A stretch of DNA of 64,000 bases from WTFY01 sp965205685 (GCA_965205685.1 OZ242174.1:1550001-1614000); one strand, 5' to 3'; counted from the first letter of the stretch, positions 9,308-18,664 are shown. Made by a program: numbers and translations. The notes: generated by a model not told the origin, from the sequence alone.

Positions 9308-10009
9308 TTATATGGCCGTTTTCCGAGAAATAAAGGCCCTTATAAATTCCTTCAGGATCCTGTGAGCCTGACAAAATTTTTCAGCCGGCGCCAGCATTTC
9401 ATCCAGCCCCTGGATGAAGGGGCCAGTCTGGTTGGGATCGCCGCATGCCTGGTAGATGGCCTGCACGTGGCTGGGCAGCATCTCGAGGTGGAACTGCAGG
9501 GCCAGCACATGATCTCCGTACACGAAGGCCTGGTTTGTACAACCCTCGCTTGCGATAAAATTGGTCGCACCTGAGGGAATCGAAAACGTGTCACCGTGCC
9601 AGTGCAGGGCCTCAAAGCTTGCCGGGAAATCTTGCGCACAGGTACCGTGAAGCTCCTGTGTGCGCTGCACCGGAAACCAGCCGATTTCCTCGTGGACATT
9701 TTTACTCACGCGGGCACCGAGCACCTCGGCAAGCAGTTGTGCACCCAGGCACACACCCAGCACGGGAATCTGGCGGCGCATTGCAGACTCAATAAATTCC
9801 TTTTCCCGTACCAGCCATGGATGGCGGGCTGTGTCGTGCACACCCATGGGCCCACCCATGATGATCAAGGCATCAATACTGCGAGCGGGTGGTAACGGCT
9901 GTTCCAGATACAGGCACGTATTCGAAAGACGGTACCCCTCGGAGACAAAAATATTCTCCATGCTTCCCAGGCCCTCGAAAGGTACATGTTTCAGGTAATG
10001 GATGTGCAT
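9308..10009 (-). CDS. Class I glutamine amidotransferase-like protein (GMP synthase-like)
   Basis: A 233-residue single-domain amidotransferase. The catalytic Cys is C87 in LGVCLGAQLLA, and the His/Glu pair is H174 and E176 in LQFHLEM; the oxyanion strand IIMGGPMGV is at 49-57. It lacks the synthetase domain of GuaA, so it belongs to the stand-alone GMP-synthase-like group, whose members act as glutaminases or gamma-glutamyl hydrolases. Partner and substrate are unknown. It sits between htpG and ogt, all on the minus strand, with no obvious functional link. Confidence 0.85.
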   Translation of the reverse strand: MHIHYLKHVPFEGLGSMENIFVSEGYRLSNTCLYLEQPLPPARSIDALIIMGGPMGVHDTARHPWLVREKEFIESAMRRQIPVLGVCLGAQLLAEVLGARVSKNVHEEIGWFPVQRTQELHGTCAQDFPASFEALHWHGDTFSIPSGATNFIASEGCTNQAFVYGDHVLALQFHLEMLPSHVQAIYQACGDPNQTGPFIQGLDEMLAPAEKFCQAHRILKEFIRAFISRKTAI

Positions 10010-10043
10010 GACTTAAGCAATTGTAGGCCGACAGGGGCCTAGC

Positions 10044-10514
10044 TCAGAACCGGTTCTGAAACTTTTGTTCGTGCTCGAGCAACCACTGCTTGCGACGGAC
10101 CAGACTGCCATCCCTGTCGCCCATGAAGCCCCCCAGGCCGGTCACTGCCACCACGCGGTGGCAAGGAACAATCAGCAGCAGGTCATTGCACCGGCAGGCG
10201 CCGCCCACGGCCCGAGGACCGGATTTGATTTCCCGGGCGATCTCTCCATACGTCTGCGTGGCACCAAACGGAATCATCGTGATCTGGTCCCAGACACGCA
10301 CCTGAAAGTCGGTCGCATCCGGAAACAGGAATGGGATATCAAACTTCTTCAGCCGGCCTGCAAACCAGGCTTTCAGCTGTTTTCGCACCTCCCTGGCAAA
10401 GGCGTCCCGGGCTGCAAGCACACCCGCGTCCGTTGCCCGCACAGCCAGCACGAAATCACCTTCGTACTCCACGACAAGGTTTCCAATCGGGGTGGCTAAG
10501 ATCGTTTTTCTCAT
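10044..10514 (-). CDS. ogt: Methylated-DNA--protein-cysteine S-methyltransferase
   Basis: Suicide repair protein that moves the methyl group of O6-methylguanine to its own Cys. I chose the ATG at 10512-10514 (156 residues), because MRKTILATPIGNLVVEYEG matches the family N terminus; the frame stays open to 10610. The acceptor is C118 in PCHRV. The helix-turn-helix recognition part (TYGEIAREI, RAVGGA) precedes it. The usual Asn-Pro after this helix is Asn-Asp here, a small deviation. No Ada-type N-terminal domain is present. Confidence 0.92.
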   Translation of the reverse strand: MRKTILATPIGNLVVEYEGDFVLAVRATDAGVLAARDAFAREVRKQLKAWFAGRLKKFDIPFLFPDATDFQVRVWDQITMIPFGATQTYGEIAREIKSGPRAVGGACRCNDLLLIVPCHRVVAVTGLGGFMGDRDGSLVRRKQWLLEHEQKFQNRF

Positions 10515-10693
10515 TGGAATGGCTGATTTTACCCGTGTCCGCGGGCGAGCGTACATAATTTCAGGAGGACGCTTTCGTGAGCACGCAAAACCGAATCGGT
10601 TTCGAGCCAAACCACCGGGTGAGGGGGGATTCGCGTACAGGTACGCGCAGTCTCCCTTGAAACGGAATGAGATTCTCCGAACGCTGGAGAGGG

Positions 10694-11038
10694 CTAGATT
10701 TTTTCCTTGATTCGGGCAGCCTTGCCGGTCCTGCCCCGCAGGTAGTACAGCTTGGCACGCCTCACCTTGCCCCTGCGCTTCACCTTGATGCCCGCAATCT
10801 GGGGGCTGTGCGTTTGAAAGGTGCGTTCGACCCCTTCTCCATGGGAAAGCTTCCTCACGGTGAACGCCGAGTTGATTCCGCGATTGCGCTTTGCAATGAC
10901 CACCCCTTCAAAAGCCTGCAGACGCTGGCGGTTGCCCTCCCTGACCTTGACCTGCACCACCACGGTATCCCCGGGATTGAATTCCGGAATATCTTGCTTG
11001 AGCTGTTCTCGGTTCAGCTCTTCGATGATGTTGGTCAT
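10694..11038 (-). CDS. rplS: 50S ribosomal protein L19
   Basis: A 114-residue protein of the large subunit at the 30S-50S interface. NIIEELNREQLKQDIPEFNPGDTV, the central RLQAFEGVVIA and the C-terminal RGKVRRAKLYYLRGRTGKAARIKE are strongly conserved L19 elements (given here in parts: GDTV near 22-25, VRRAKLYYLR near 92-101). It is the last gene of the rpsP-rimM-trmD-rplS operon, 22 bases after trmD. Confidence 0.98.
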   Translation of the reverse strand: MTNIIEELNREQLKQDIPEFNPGDTVVVQVKVREGNRQRLQAFEGVVIAKRNRGINSAFTVRKLSHGEGVERTFQTHSPQIAGIKVKRRGKVRRAKLYYLRGRTGKAARIKEKI

Positions 11039-11060
11039 GACTGCCTCTTACCTTAGGTAT

Positions 11061-11804
11061 TCATTGAATTCCGTGCTCCTGCAGGTACTCTTCCAGCAGG
11101 GCTTTTTGCTCCTCGCTGAGGTCCAGCTTGGCAAATACATCCGGCCTGCGCAGGCAAGTGCGGCCCAGTGCCTGTTTTTGCCGCCAGCGCTCGATGGCTT
11201 GATGATCCCCCTGAAGCAGCACCTCCGGGACCTCGCGGCCATCAATCTTCCCCGGGCGCGTATAATGCGGGCAATCGAGCATCCCGTCAACAAAGGAATC
11301 CTGTCGAGCCGATTCCTCGTGGCCCAACGCACCGGGCACATGCCGGATCAGGGCATCCACCAGCAGCATGGCCGGCAACTCTCCGCCACTGACAACAAAA
11401 TCGCCCACCGAGAGCTCTTCATCGGTCTCGGCTTCCACCAGCCTTTCATCGATACCCTCATAGCGCCCTGCTACGAGCACAAGATTGGTATAGGCGAGCA
11501 GGCGAGCCACGTCCTTTTGCTCAAACAGCTTGCCCTGTGCGGACAGGCACACGACATGGCTGTCCGGTTCATTGTCACGGGCCTGGTGAATTGCCTTTTG
11601 CAGTGGCTCATAGCGCATCACCATGCCCGGGCCGCCCCCGTAAGGTCGGTCATCGACACAGCCATGGGGGTCCGTGGAATAATCACGCGGGTTCAATGTA
11701 TCCAGTTCCACCAGGCCCTCCTCGATGGCACGGCCAATGACCCCGAAGCAGGCCAGGCTCAGAACCATCTCGGGAAACAGGGTGATAATCCGGATCCGCA
11801 TCAT
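11061..11804 (-). CDS. trmD: tRNA (guanine-N1)-methyltransferase
   Basis: Methylates G37 of tRNAs with G36, preventing frameshifting. It has 247 residues with the SPOUT trefoil knot. Visible family blocks are ITLFPEM near the start, RPYGGGPGMVMR, VAGRYEGIDERL and the S-adenosylmethionine-binding VGDFVVSGGELPAM. It lies 9 bases downstream of rimM within the ribosomal operon. Confidence 0.98.
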   Translation of the reverse strand: MMRIRIITLFPEMVLSLACFGVIGRAIEEGLVELDTLNPRDYSTDPHGCVDDRPYGGGPGMVMRYEPLQKAIHQARDNEPDSHVVCLSAQGKLFEQKDVARLLAYTNLVLVAGRYEGIDERLVEAETDEELSVGDFVVSGGELPAMLLVDALIRHVPGALGHEESARQDSFVDGMLDCPHYTRPGKIDGREVPEVLLQGDHQAIERWRQKQALGRTCLRRPDVFAKLDLSEEQKALLEEYLQEHGIQ

Positions 11805-11813
11805 TGATACCTT

Positions 11814-12332
11814 CTAGCTGTATTCAAGCAGCCAGTCCACCGTCATCCGCTTGTGCTCAAGATCGACTTCTTTCACCACATCACCCGACAGGTAAGGGAT
11901 CAGCACTTCCGTCCCGCTGTCACCGTCCTTGACCACAAGCACGTCATGCGTACCCGTTTCCATCAGGCGCTCGATTCTCCCCAGCCCCTGCCCAGCCACC
12001 GTTTTCACATCAAGTCCAATGAGCTGATACCAGTAATACTCGCCAGCGGGCAATGACGGCAACTGCGCGGTCGACACCCAGATCTGGGCGCGTTTGAGGG
12101 CCTCGGCCTGAGTGCGCGTGTCAATCCCCGACAAATGCACGACCACTCCATGGCCATGCAGCCTGCCCTGGTCCGGTTGATAGGAACTCTCGAGATGGCC
12201 CATGCGCAAATCCCACGAGGCATATTCAAGGATCTGCTCTTTGGGGCGGCAAAAGGAATGAATCCTGAGCCAGCCTTTTATCCCAAAGGCTCCCTGTACG
12301 TAGCCTACCTGGATGCCTGAATGCTGGCCCAA
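11814..12332 (-). CDS. rimM: Ribosome maturation factor RimM
   Basis: Assists 30S maturation by binding S19 and the 16S head. The conserved N-terminal RimM element (VGYVQGAFGIKGWLRI) begins only a few residues after a TTG at 12330-12332, which I take as the start, giving 172 residues, the usual size. The frame is open much further upstream but would run through rpsP. YYWYQLIGLDV and GTHDVLVV are the PRC-barrel part. The gene lies between rpsP and trmD. The TTG start is inferred from alignment, with only a weak ribosome site. Confidence 0.9.
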   Translation of the reverse strand: MGQHSGIQVGYVQGAFGIKGWLRIHSFCRPKEQILEYASWDLRMGHLESSYQPDQGRLHGHGVVVHLSGIDTRTQAEALKRAQIWVSTAQLPSLPAGEYYWYQLIGLDVKTVAGQGLGRIERLMETGTHDVLVVKDGDSGTEVLIPYLSGDVVKEVDLEHKRMTVDWLLEYS

Positions 12333-12357
12333 CTTCCCGAACGGGTCGCGGCTCCTG

Positions 12358-12609
12358 CTATACCGCCTGTTTGAGGTGCTGCTTGACCAGAGTTGCCACG
12401 CGCTCACTCGGTTGCGCGCCATGCCCCAGCCAGTGCTCGTAGCGCTCGGCTTCAATAAAAAAGCCGACTTCCTGGCCCTTGGCAACTGGATTGAAATAGC
12501 CGATGCGCTCGATATATCCACTATCCCTGCGCTTGCGGGAATCGGTGACCACAATGTTGTAGAAAGGGCGTTTCTTGGCTCCGCCCCGGGACAGTCGAAT
12601 CGTTACCAC
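12358..12609 (-). CDS. rpsP: 30S ribosomal protein S16
   Basis: An 83-residue small-subunit protein. MVTIRLSRGGAKKRPFYNIV at the N terminus and RDSGYIERIGYFNP in the middle are diagnostic. First gene of the rpsP-rimM-trmD-rplS operon on the minus strand; ffh ends 93 bases upstream in the same direction, so read-through from ffh is possible. Confidence 0.98.
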   Translation of the reverse strand: MVTIRLSRGGAKKRPFYNIVVTDSRKRRDSGYIERIGYFNPVAKGQEVGFFIEAERYEHWLGHGAQPSERVATLVKQHLKQAV

Positions 12610-12702
12610 AAATATTGTCCAGTACGTGTCAGAAGACCGTGCATTGTACGCAATTTAGTCCGAAAAGAAAGCCGAACCTCTCCTCCCCTGCAGCGAGCAC
12701 GC

Positions 12703-14038
12703 CTAGTGGAGAGGAGGGGCCTTGCCCTGCATGGACTGCATCATTCTCTGCAGTCCTCCTTTTCTGGAAGCTTTCTTCATCATTTTCTTCATCTGCATGT
12801 GCTGTTTCAGCAGGCGGTTGACGTCCTGTACCTGGGTGCCGGAGCCGGCAGCGATCCTGCGCTTTCGCGTATTCTTGATCACGTCCGGAAAACGACGCTC
12901 ATGGGGAGTCATCGAAGAGATGATGGCGATCATGCGCGGCAGCATCTTCTCGTCCGCCAGCGCCTTGGCATTTTTAGGCAACATGCCCGCCGTGCCGGGG
13001 ATCTTGTCGACCAGGCTGGTCAGACCGCCCATGTTCATCATCTGCTCAAGCTGCTGTTTCAGGTCGACCAGATCAAAGCCTCTCCCCTTTTTGATTTTCT
13101 TGGCAAGTTTGTGGGCCTGCGCCTTGTCGACTTCCTGCTCGACCTTCTCGACCCAGGATGCGCGAGGCAATGCGCTCCGGGTAAAAGGGCTCGAGCGCCG
13201 TAACTTTTTCACCCGTGCCCAAAAACTTGATCGGCTTGCCTGTGATTTCCCGCACGGACAAGGCAGCCCCTCCGCGTGCATCCCCGTCGGTCTTGGTAAG
13301 GACTACACCCGTGAGCGGCAGGGCATCATTGAAGGCTTGGGCTGAGACCGCAGCATCCTGACCGCTCATGCTGTCAACCACGAACAGGGTTTCCGTGGGT
13401 TGCACGGCTTCATGCAGGGCGCTGATTTCCTGCATCATGTCGTCATCGACATGCAGGCGACCCGCCGTATCGATCAGCAAGACATCCTTGAACTGTTTGC
13501 GGACATGGTCCACGGCGCGGCGGGCAATCTCGACAGGTTTCTCCGAGGTCTCGCTCGGGATGAACTCGGCACCCACCTGCTGTGCCAGCGTCTCCAGCTG
13601 GTCAATCGCTGCAGGCCGGTACACATCACAGCTTGTCACCGCAACGCTCTTTTTTCGCTGCTCGCTCAGCCAGCGGGAAAGCTTGGCTACGCTGGTCGTC
13701 TTGCCGGACCCCTGCAGGCCTGCGACCAGGATCACCACCGGAGGCTGCGCCGCCAAGGTGAGTTCCTCGTTGGCATCCCCCATGAGGTGGATCAGCTCAT
13801 CATGAACGACCTTGATGAAGGACTGACCGGGAGAAAGGCTTTGCAAAACCTCCTTGCCCAGTGCTTTCTGCTTGACGCGGTCAATGAATCCACGCACCAC
13901 GGGCAAAGCCACGTCCGCCTCGAGCAGGGCCATTCGGACTTCCCGCAGCGTCCCCTGGATATTTTCCTCGCTCAGGCGCGCCTGTCCGCGCAGTTTCTTT
14001 ACGGTTCCGCCAAGTCGGCCAGTCAAATTCTCGAACAT
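12703..14038 (-). pseudogene. ffh: Signal recognition particle protein Ffh, interrupted by a frameshift
   Basis: SRP54-type GTPase that binds 4.5S RNA and signal sequences. The N-terminal reading frame (from 14038) carries the N and G domains: GLQGSGKTTS at 107-116, DTAGRLHVD, TKTDGDARGG. It holds to residue 296 (ERIASRILG), then continues out of phase for a short tail. The M domain (VEKVEQEVDK ... TRKRRIAAGSG ... methionine-rich end) is in another frame. The junction is at 13150-13153. Compared with E. coli the residues MGDVLSL are missing; 23 bases appear deleted. Restoring them gives 452 residues against 453 in E. coli. Since Ffh is essential, an assembly error is quite possible. Confidence 0.9.
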
Positions 14039-14078
14039 GCGCGTCTACAAACCCTAGGTTCAGCCAAGCTGCTGTGCT

Positions 14079-14107
14079 GTGTCATTTTGCCTGTTGCATA
14101 GTATAGT
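14079..14107 (+). promoter_or_regulatory. Candidate sigma-70 promoter for ypjD-corB
   Basis: GTGTCA (4 of 6 to the -35 consensus), a 17-base spacer and TATAGT (5 of 6), in the divergent region between ffh and ypjD, 75 bases before the ypjD start. Confidence 0.45.
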
Positions 14108-14181
14108 GGAAAAACGCCACGATCTTTTTCAGGGATGCGTATGAAGACAATTTTCCAGGTCTACCTGTTCATGTAACGGCC

Positions 14182-15009
14182 ATGTCAAGCCTATTGAAGT
14201 TCGCAGCGATCGCATTCTATGCCCTGACATTCGTGGTCATCCTGTGGCGCACACACAAGCTGAATGAAAGCGAGCATGACGGCAACCGCAGCCTGATGCT
14301 GACCGTCTGGGGAGTTGCATGCCTCCTGCATGCCGCGTACCTGTATCCGCAGACCTTCACCGCACAGGGCCTCAACCTGACGTTCTACAATGCGGTGTCC
14401 ATCTTGTTCTTTATCATTGCGGTTCTGGTGCTGGCCCTGTCCATGGCCCGCAAGGCAGAACTTCTTGGCCTGCTGGTGTTGCCTATTGTCATGACCAGCA
14501 TTGCATTGACCATCTACAGGCCCGAAATCGCAGCCTCCGCGCTCAATCTGCATGGCCTGCAGCTGCACATCGTCACCTCATTGTTCGCCTTCAGCGTTTT
14601 GGCAATATCCGCCTTGCAGTCGATCCTGCTGTTTGCCCAGGACCGGCACCTGCGCAGGCATCAGCTGGGCGGCATGACACGCGCACTGGGGCCACTGCAC
14701 GATACGGAGAAATTCCTGTTCCAGACCATTGGTGTCGGGTTTTTGCTGCTGAGTATTGCGCTCGTCACCGGATTCCTGTTTCTGGAAGACATGTTTGAAC
14801 AGCATGTGGTGCACAAGACCGTCCTGTCGGTTCTGGCATGGCTGGTGTTTGCACTGTTGCTCTGGGGTCGCTGGCAGTTCGGCTGGCGGGGATCCATGGC
14901 CATGCGCTGGACCCTGGGTGGCTTCGGGTTCTTGTTTCTGGCCTACCTCGGCAGCAAGTTCGTCCTGGAATTGATTCTGCAGCGCGCGATTTCTATCCCG
15001 GTTACTTGA
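14182..15009 (+). CDS. ypjD: Cytochrome c assembly (CcsA/CcmC-type) family inner membrane protein YpjD
   Basis: A 275-residue polytopic inner-membrane protein with about eight hydrophobic segments, including LKFAAIAFYALTFVVIL at the start and TSLFAFSVLAISALQSILL in the middle. It belongs to the CcmC/CcsA superfamily of heme-handling proteins. E. coli YpjD has the same place next to ffh and corB; its precise role is unclear. It is divergent from ffh, and corB begins 61 bases downstream on the same strand. No tryptophan-rich WWD heme motif is evident, so direct heme export is not claimed. Confidence 0.88.
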   Translation: MSSLLKFAAIAFYALTFVVILWRTHKLNESEHDGNRSLMLTVWGVACLLHAAYLYPQTFTAQGLNLTFYNAVSILFFIIAVLVLALSMARKAELLGLLVLPIVMTSIALTIYRPEIAASALNLHGLQLHIVTSLFAFSVLAISALQSILLFAQDRHLRRHQLGGMTRALGPLHDTEKFLFQTIGVGFLLLSIALVTGFLFLEDMFEQHVVHKTVLSVLAWLVFALLLWGRWQFGWRGSMAMRWTLGGFGFLFLAYLGSKFVLELILQRAISIPVT

Positions 15010-15069
15010 CAATTTCTGTGCTACAGCCGTTAATGTAGGTATCTTTATTACCGGAGGGTCGCGTAGACC

Positions 15070-16347
15070 TTGGACGATTTCTCGATAGGCACACTGTTTT
15101 CGGTGTTGTTTATTCTATTTATTCTCTCCGCATTTTTTTCAGGCTCGGAAACGGCATTGATGGCGCTGGATCGCTATCGCCTCCGGCACATGGTCCGCAC
15201 CGGACGCCGCGGTGCAAAACAGGCGCAAAAGCTGCTCGAAAAGCCTGACCGCCTCATTGGCCTGATCCTGCTCGGCAACAATGTGGTCAACATCCTGATT
15301 GCCCAGCTGTCCGCCTACATCGGTTATCGCCTGCACGGCGATATCGGCATTGCGGTCGCCACTTTCATCCTGATCTTTGTGATCCTGATCTTTGCCGAAC
15401 TGACCCCGAAAACGGTGGCGGCACTGCATGCAGAAAAACTGGCGCTGCCGGCGGCGGTGGTCTACGTGCCATTGCTTGCCATGACCTACCCCTTCGTCTG
15501 GACCGTGAACCTGTTTGCCAACAGCCTGCTGCGGGCGTTCGGAATCGAAGTCAAGGACAGCACCCTCAACTCGCTCAGTCACGAGGAATTGCGCACCGTG
15601 GTGGATGATGAGCACACCTCCATCTCCAGTGAGCACCAGCAGATGCTGCTGGGGGTTCTTGACCTTGAAAAGACCACGGTGGAGGACATCATGATTCCGA
15701 AAAACGAGATTGTCGCGCTCGATCTTGAGGATGACTGGGAAGAAATCGTCTCGCAGCTGAAGAATATTTCCTATACACGAATTCCTGTCTGCCGTGGCAG
15801 CATCGATAATGTGGTCGGCTTCCTGCACGTACGCAAGCTGTTCATCAACGTCATCCACAAGGAAATCGAGCTTGAGGACCTGGAGCAGGCGTTACGCGAG
15901 CCATATTTCATCCCGGAAGGCACCAATCTGAAGAAATTGCTGTTCGAACTGCAGGACAAGAAACGAAGGTCCAGCCTGGTGGTAGATGAATTCGGGGATA
16001 TCCAGGGGCTGGTTACGCTGGAAGACCTGCTCGAGGAGATTGTCGGCGAGTTCACCAATGATCCCGCCACCTACGATGTCGAGATTCATCCCCAGCAGGA
16101 TGGCACGTACTTCGTGGATGGTGGCACGCATATCCGGGACATCAACAAGGCGCTTAATCTGGAACTGCATGATCACGGGCCCAAGACCATCAATGGTCTG
16201 ATTCTGGAACAGATGGAATCCATTCCTGAACCGGGCACTACCGTACTGATCGACGGCTACCCGATCGAAGTCGTGCGCATCCACAAGAATGCGGTCCGCA
16301 CGGCCAGGATCAGCCCGCAACTGCGCAAGCATCCAGAGGCAGTCTAG
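15070..16347 (+). CDS. corB: CorB/YfjD family protein (CNNM transmembrane, CBS pair and CorC/HlyC domains)
   Basis: A 425-residue membrane protein. Residues 1-190 are a DUF21/CNNM domain with several transmembrane segments; about 190-330 hold two CBS modules (VEDIMIPKNEIVALDL begins the first); 340-425 form the CorC_HlyC domain with GGTHIRDINKAL. Family members are linked to magnesium/cobalt efflux. The TTG start at 15070 has a GGAGGG site 11 bases upstream. The order ffh / ypjD-corB is as in E. coli. The transported ion cannot be fixed from sequence. Confidence 0.9.
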   Translation: MDDFSIGTLFSVLFILFILSAFFSGSETALMALDRYRLRHMVRTGRRGAKQAQKLLEKPDRLIGLILLGNNVVNILIAQLSAYIGYRLHGDIGIAVATFILIFVILIFAELTPKTVAALHAEKLALPAAVVYVPLLAMTYPFVWTVNLFANSLLRAFGIEVKDSTLNSLSHEELRTVVDDEHTSISSEHQQMLLGVLDLEKTTVEDIMIPKNEIVALDLEDDWEEIVSQLKNISYTRIPVCRGSIDNVVGFLHVRKLFINVIHKEIELEDLEQALREPYFIPEGTNLKKLLFELQDKKRRSSLVVDEFGDIQGLVTLEDLLEEIVGEFTNDPATYDVEIHPQQDGTYFVDGGTHIRDINKALNLELHDHGPKTINGLILEQMESIPEPGTTVLIDGYPIEVVRIHKNAVRTARISPQLRKHPEAV

Positions 16348-16405
16348 GCCCGGACTCCTGCAGCTCGGTCAAGAGTTGCCCACACCTCTCGGGTACAATA
16401 CCCAA

Positions 16406-17758
16406 ATGGCCAAGGAATCAAGTTTTGTCTGTACGGAATGCACCGGTCTTTTCACCAAGTGGACAGGCCAGTGCCCCAGCTGCGGGGCCTGGAACACGAT
16501 CGAGAAGCAGTCTGCCGTGCTCAGGCAAAACAAGGCCATCTCGCTGTTGCATGCCGGAGATGTTGCTGAAATTCAGACCGTCAGCGAAATTTCCTTCGAG
16601 TCGCAGGACCGCACGGCCACTACACTCGCGGAACTCGATCGGGTGCTGGGCGGTGGAATTGTTACGGGCTCCGTAGTGCTGGTCGGGGGAAATCCCGGCA
16701 TCGGCAAATCAACCCTTCTGCTGCAGGTCCTGTGTGCCCTGGATCACCAGCGCGCCCTGTACGTGACGGGCGAAGAGTCCCTGCAGCAGGTGGCCCTGCG
16801 TGCAGAGCGGCTTGGCTATAAAAATGCACCGCTGCGTGTGCTGGCTTCTACCCGTCTTGAAGAGATTCTGGCCTGTGCCATGCGGGAGCGCCCAAGCATT
16901 ATGGTCATCGACTCGATCCAGTCGCTGGCCTCCGAGAAGACTCCTTCGGCCGCCGGTTCAATTTCCCAGGTGAGAGAATGCGCCAACCGCGTCACCCAGT
17001 TTGCCAAGCAAACCGATACCACGGTTTTCGTGATTGGCCACGTTACCAAGGAAGGCTCGATTGCCGGACCGCGGGTGCTTGAGCACGTCGTGGATACGGT
17101 GCTGTATTTCGAGGGTGACGATGGCGGGCGTTACCGCGTGTTGAGGGCAGCCAAGAACCGCTTCGGGGCCGTCAACGAACTGGGGGTCTTCGTGATGCAG
17201 GATACCGGCCTGAAGGGTGTCAAAAACCCATCGGCCATCTTTTTGTCGCGCCACGCAAACACGGCCCCCGGCAGCGTGATCACCGTAACCTGTGAGGCTA
17301 CCCGGCCCTTGCTGCTGGAAGTGCAGGCCCTGGTGGAGGACACCCCTGCAACCCATCCAAAGCGAGTGGCGATCGGGATTGACCAGAACCGGCTGACCAT
17401 GCTGCTTGCAATACTGCACAGGCATGGAGGTGTCGAGATCTATGACAAGGATGTGTTCGTGAACATCGTCGGCGGTGTCCAGTTGAAAGAAACAGGAGCT
17501 GACCTCGCGGTGCTGCTGGCGACCTACTCCAGTTTCAAAAACCGCACACTGGATCGCGGGCTTGCAGCCTTTGGTGAGATCGGACTGACGGGCGAGGTTC
17601 GCCCGGTCTATAACGGCCTGGCCCGTCTGAAGGAGGCACGGGAGCATGGTGTGACCAAAGCGATCATCCCCGAGGCCAATCAGCCCAAGACCCCGCTACC
17701 CGGGCTGGAAGTGATTGCGATCCGCCAGTTGGGCGAAGCGGTCAGGCACATAGCCTAG
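16406..17758 (+). CDS. radA: DNA repair protein RadA
   Basis: RecA-like ATPase that drives branch migration during recombinational repair. It has 450 residues from the ATG at 16406; the frame is open further upstream through the corB end, but the zinc finger begins immediately after this Met. The C4 zinc finger is C9, C12, C23, C26. Walker A is GGNPGIGKS at 94-102, the RadA-specific KNRFG motif is at 250-254, and a Lon-like C-terminal domain follows (ETGADLAVLLA). It lies 58 bases after corB and 4 bases before fdhD. Confidence 0.97.
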   Translation: MAKESSFVCTECTGLFTKWTGQCPSCGAWNTIEKQSAVLRQNKAISLLHAGDVAEIQTVSEISFESQDRTATTLAELDRVLGGGIVTGSVVLVGGNPGIGKSTLLLQVLCALDHQRALYVTGEESLQQVALRAERLGYKNAPLRVLASTRLEEILACAMRERPSIMVIDSIQSLASEKTPSAAGSISQVRECANRVTQFAKQTDTTVFVIGHVTKEGSIAGPRVLEHVVDTVLYFEGDDGGRYRVLRAAKNRFGAVNELGVFVMQDTGLKGVKNPSAIFLSRHANTAPGSVITVTCEATRPLLLEVQALVEDTPATHPKRVAIGIDQNRLTMLLAILHRHGGVEIYDKDVFVNIVGGVQLKETGADLAVLLATYSSFKNRTLDRGLAAFGEIGLTGEVRPVYNGLARLKEAREHGVTKAIIPEANQPKTPLPGLEVIAIRQLGEAVRHIA

Positions 17759-17762
17759 TGCG

Positions 17763-18614
17763 ATGAACCTGCATTACCGACCCAAGATGTCACGGCAGGG
17801 ACTTGCACCCACGCATGCGGTGACCGTCACCAACCAGTTTCATGAGCAGCGCGAGGTGCAGGTCGCAGGAGAGTCCCCACTGACCCTGAAAGTAAACGGC
17901 CGTGAGCTCGTGACACTGATGACACTGGGGACCCACCCGGAAGAGCTTGCGCTCGGCTACCTGCGTAACCAGCGCCTGATGGAAGATATTTCCGATATTG
18001 CCTCGGTCGAGGTGGACTGGGAGCGCGAAACCGTCGATATCATGACCTGTGAGGGCCGCGAAATCACCGACTGGGAGGAAAAACTGAGCAAACGGACGGT
18101 GACTTCAGGCTGCGGACAGGGCACGGTCTTCAGTTGCACCCTGGACAAGCTGTACGACGTGCAACTGCCGAAGGTGGCCCTGAAGCAGTCGAAAATCTAT
18201 GACCTGCTAACGGCCATCACCCGCTTCAATGAAATTTACAAGCGGGCCGGTGCGGTACATGGCTGTGCCCTTTGCCACGACACTGAAATCCTGAAGTTCG
18301 TTGAAGACGTGGGCAGGCATAATGCTGCAGATGCCATCTCGGGCTGGATGTGGCTCGAGCACGTTACAGGTGCGGACAAGATTTTCTACACCACCGGTCG
18401 CCTGACCTCCGAGATGATCATGAAATCCGCACACATGGGTATTCCGGTGCTGCTATCGCGCTCGGGAGTTACTCACATGGGTCTGGAACTGGCTCGTGAC
18501 CTGGGTATCGTCATGATCGCACGTGCCAAGGGGCGCTCATTTCTCGTATATCATGGTACAGAGCAGATAGAGTTTGATGCGCGTCCAAGCCAAGTCCGCC
18601 CAACCCCCGACTGA
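17763..18614 (+). CDS. fdhD: Formate dehydrogenase accessory sulfurtransferase FdhD-like
   Basis: FdhD passes sulfur from IscS to the molybdenum cofactor of formate dehydrogenases. It has 283 residues with the family features HPEELALGYL (58-67), the RTVTSGCGQG loop (111-120), VEDVGRHNAADA (180-191) and GRLTSEMIMKSA. The sulfur-carrying CxxC of E. coli is reduced here to one Cys, C117, with Gly-Gln-Gly-Thr after it; C168 and C171 form another CxxC in HGCALCH. No formate dehydrogenase is in the window. It directly follows radA and is followed by a clear terminator. Confidence 0.88.
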   Translation: MNLHYRPKMSRQGLAPTHAVTVTNQFHEQREVQVAGESPLTLKVNGRELVTLMTLGTHPEELALGYLRNQRLMEDISDIASVEVDWERETVDIMTCEGREITDWEEKLSKRTVTSGCGQGTVFSCTLDKLYDVQLPKVALKQSKIYDLLTAITRFNEIYKRAGAVHGCALCHDTEILKFVEDVGRHNAADAISGWMWLEHVTGADKIFYTTGRLTSEMIMKSAHMGIPVLLSRSGVTHMGLELARDLGIVMIARAKGRSFLVYHGTEQIEFDARPSQVRPTPD

Positions 18615-18638
18615 AGCCATTCAGTAACCCCAGAACTC

Positions 18639-18664
18639 AAGCTGATTGCCTGACCAGCTTTTTT
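18639..18664 (+). terminator. Rho-independent terminator after fdhD
   Basis: AAGCTG pairs with CAGCTT around a 10-base loop, and the stem runs into six T's. It lies 25 bases after the fdhD stop and closes the radA-fdhD unit before the higBA genes. Confidence 0.65.

Noticed and set aside
12703..14038. Programmed frameshift in ffh
   Set aside because: There is no slippery site or stimulatory structure, and seven conserved residues are missing at the joint, which frameshifting could not restore.
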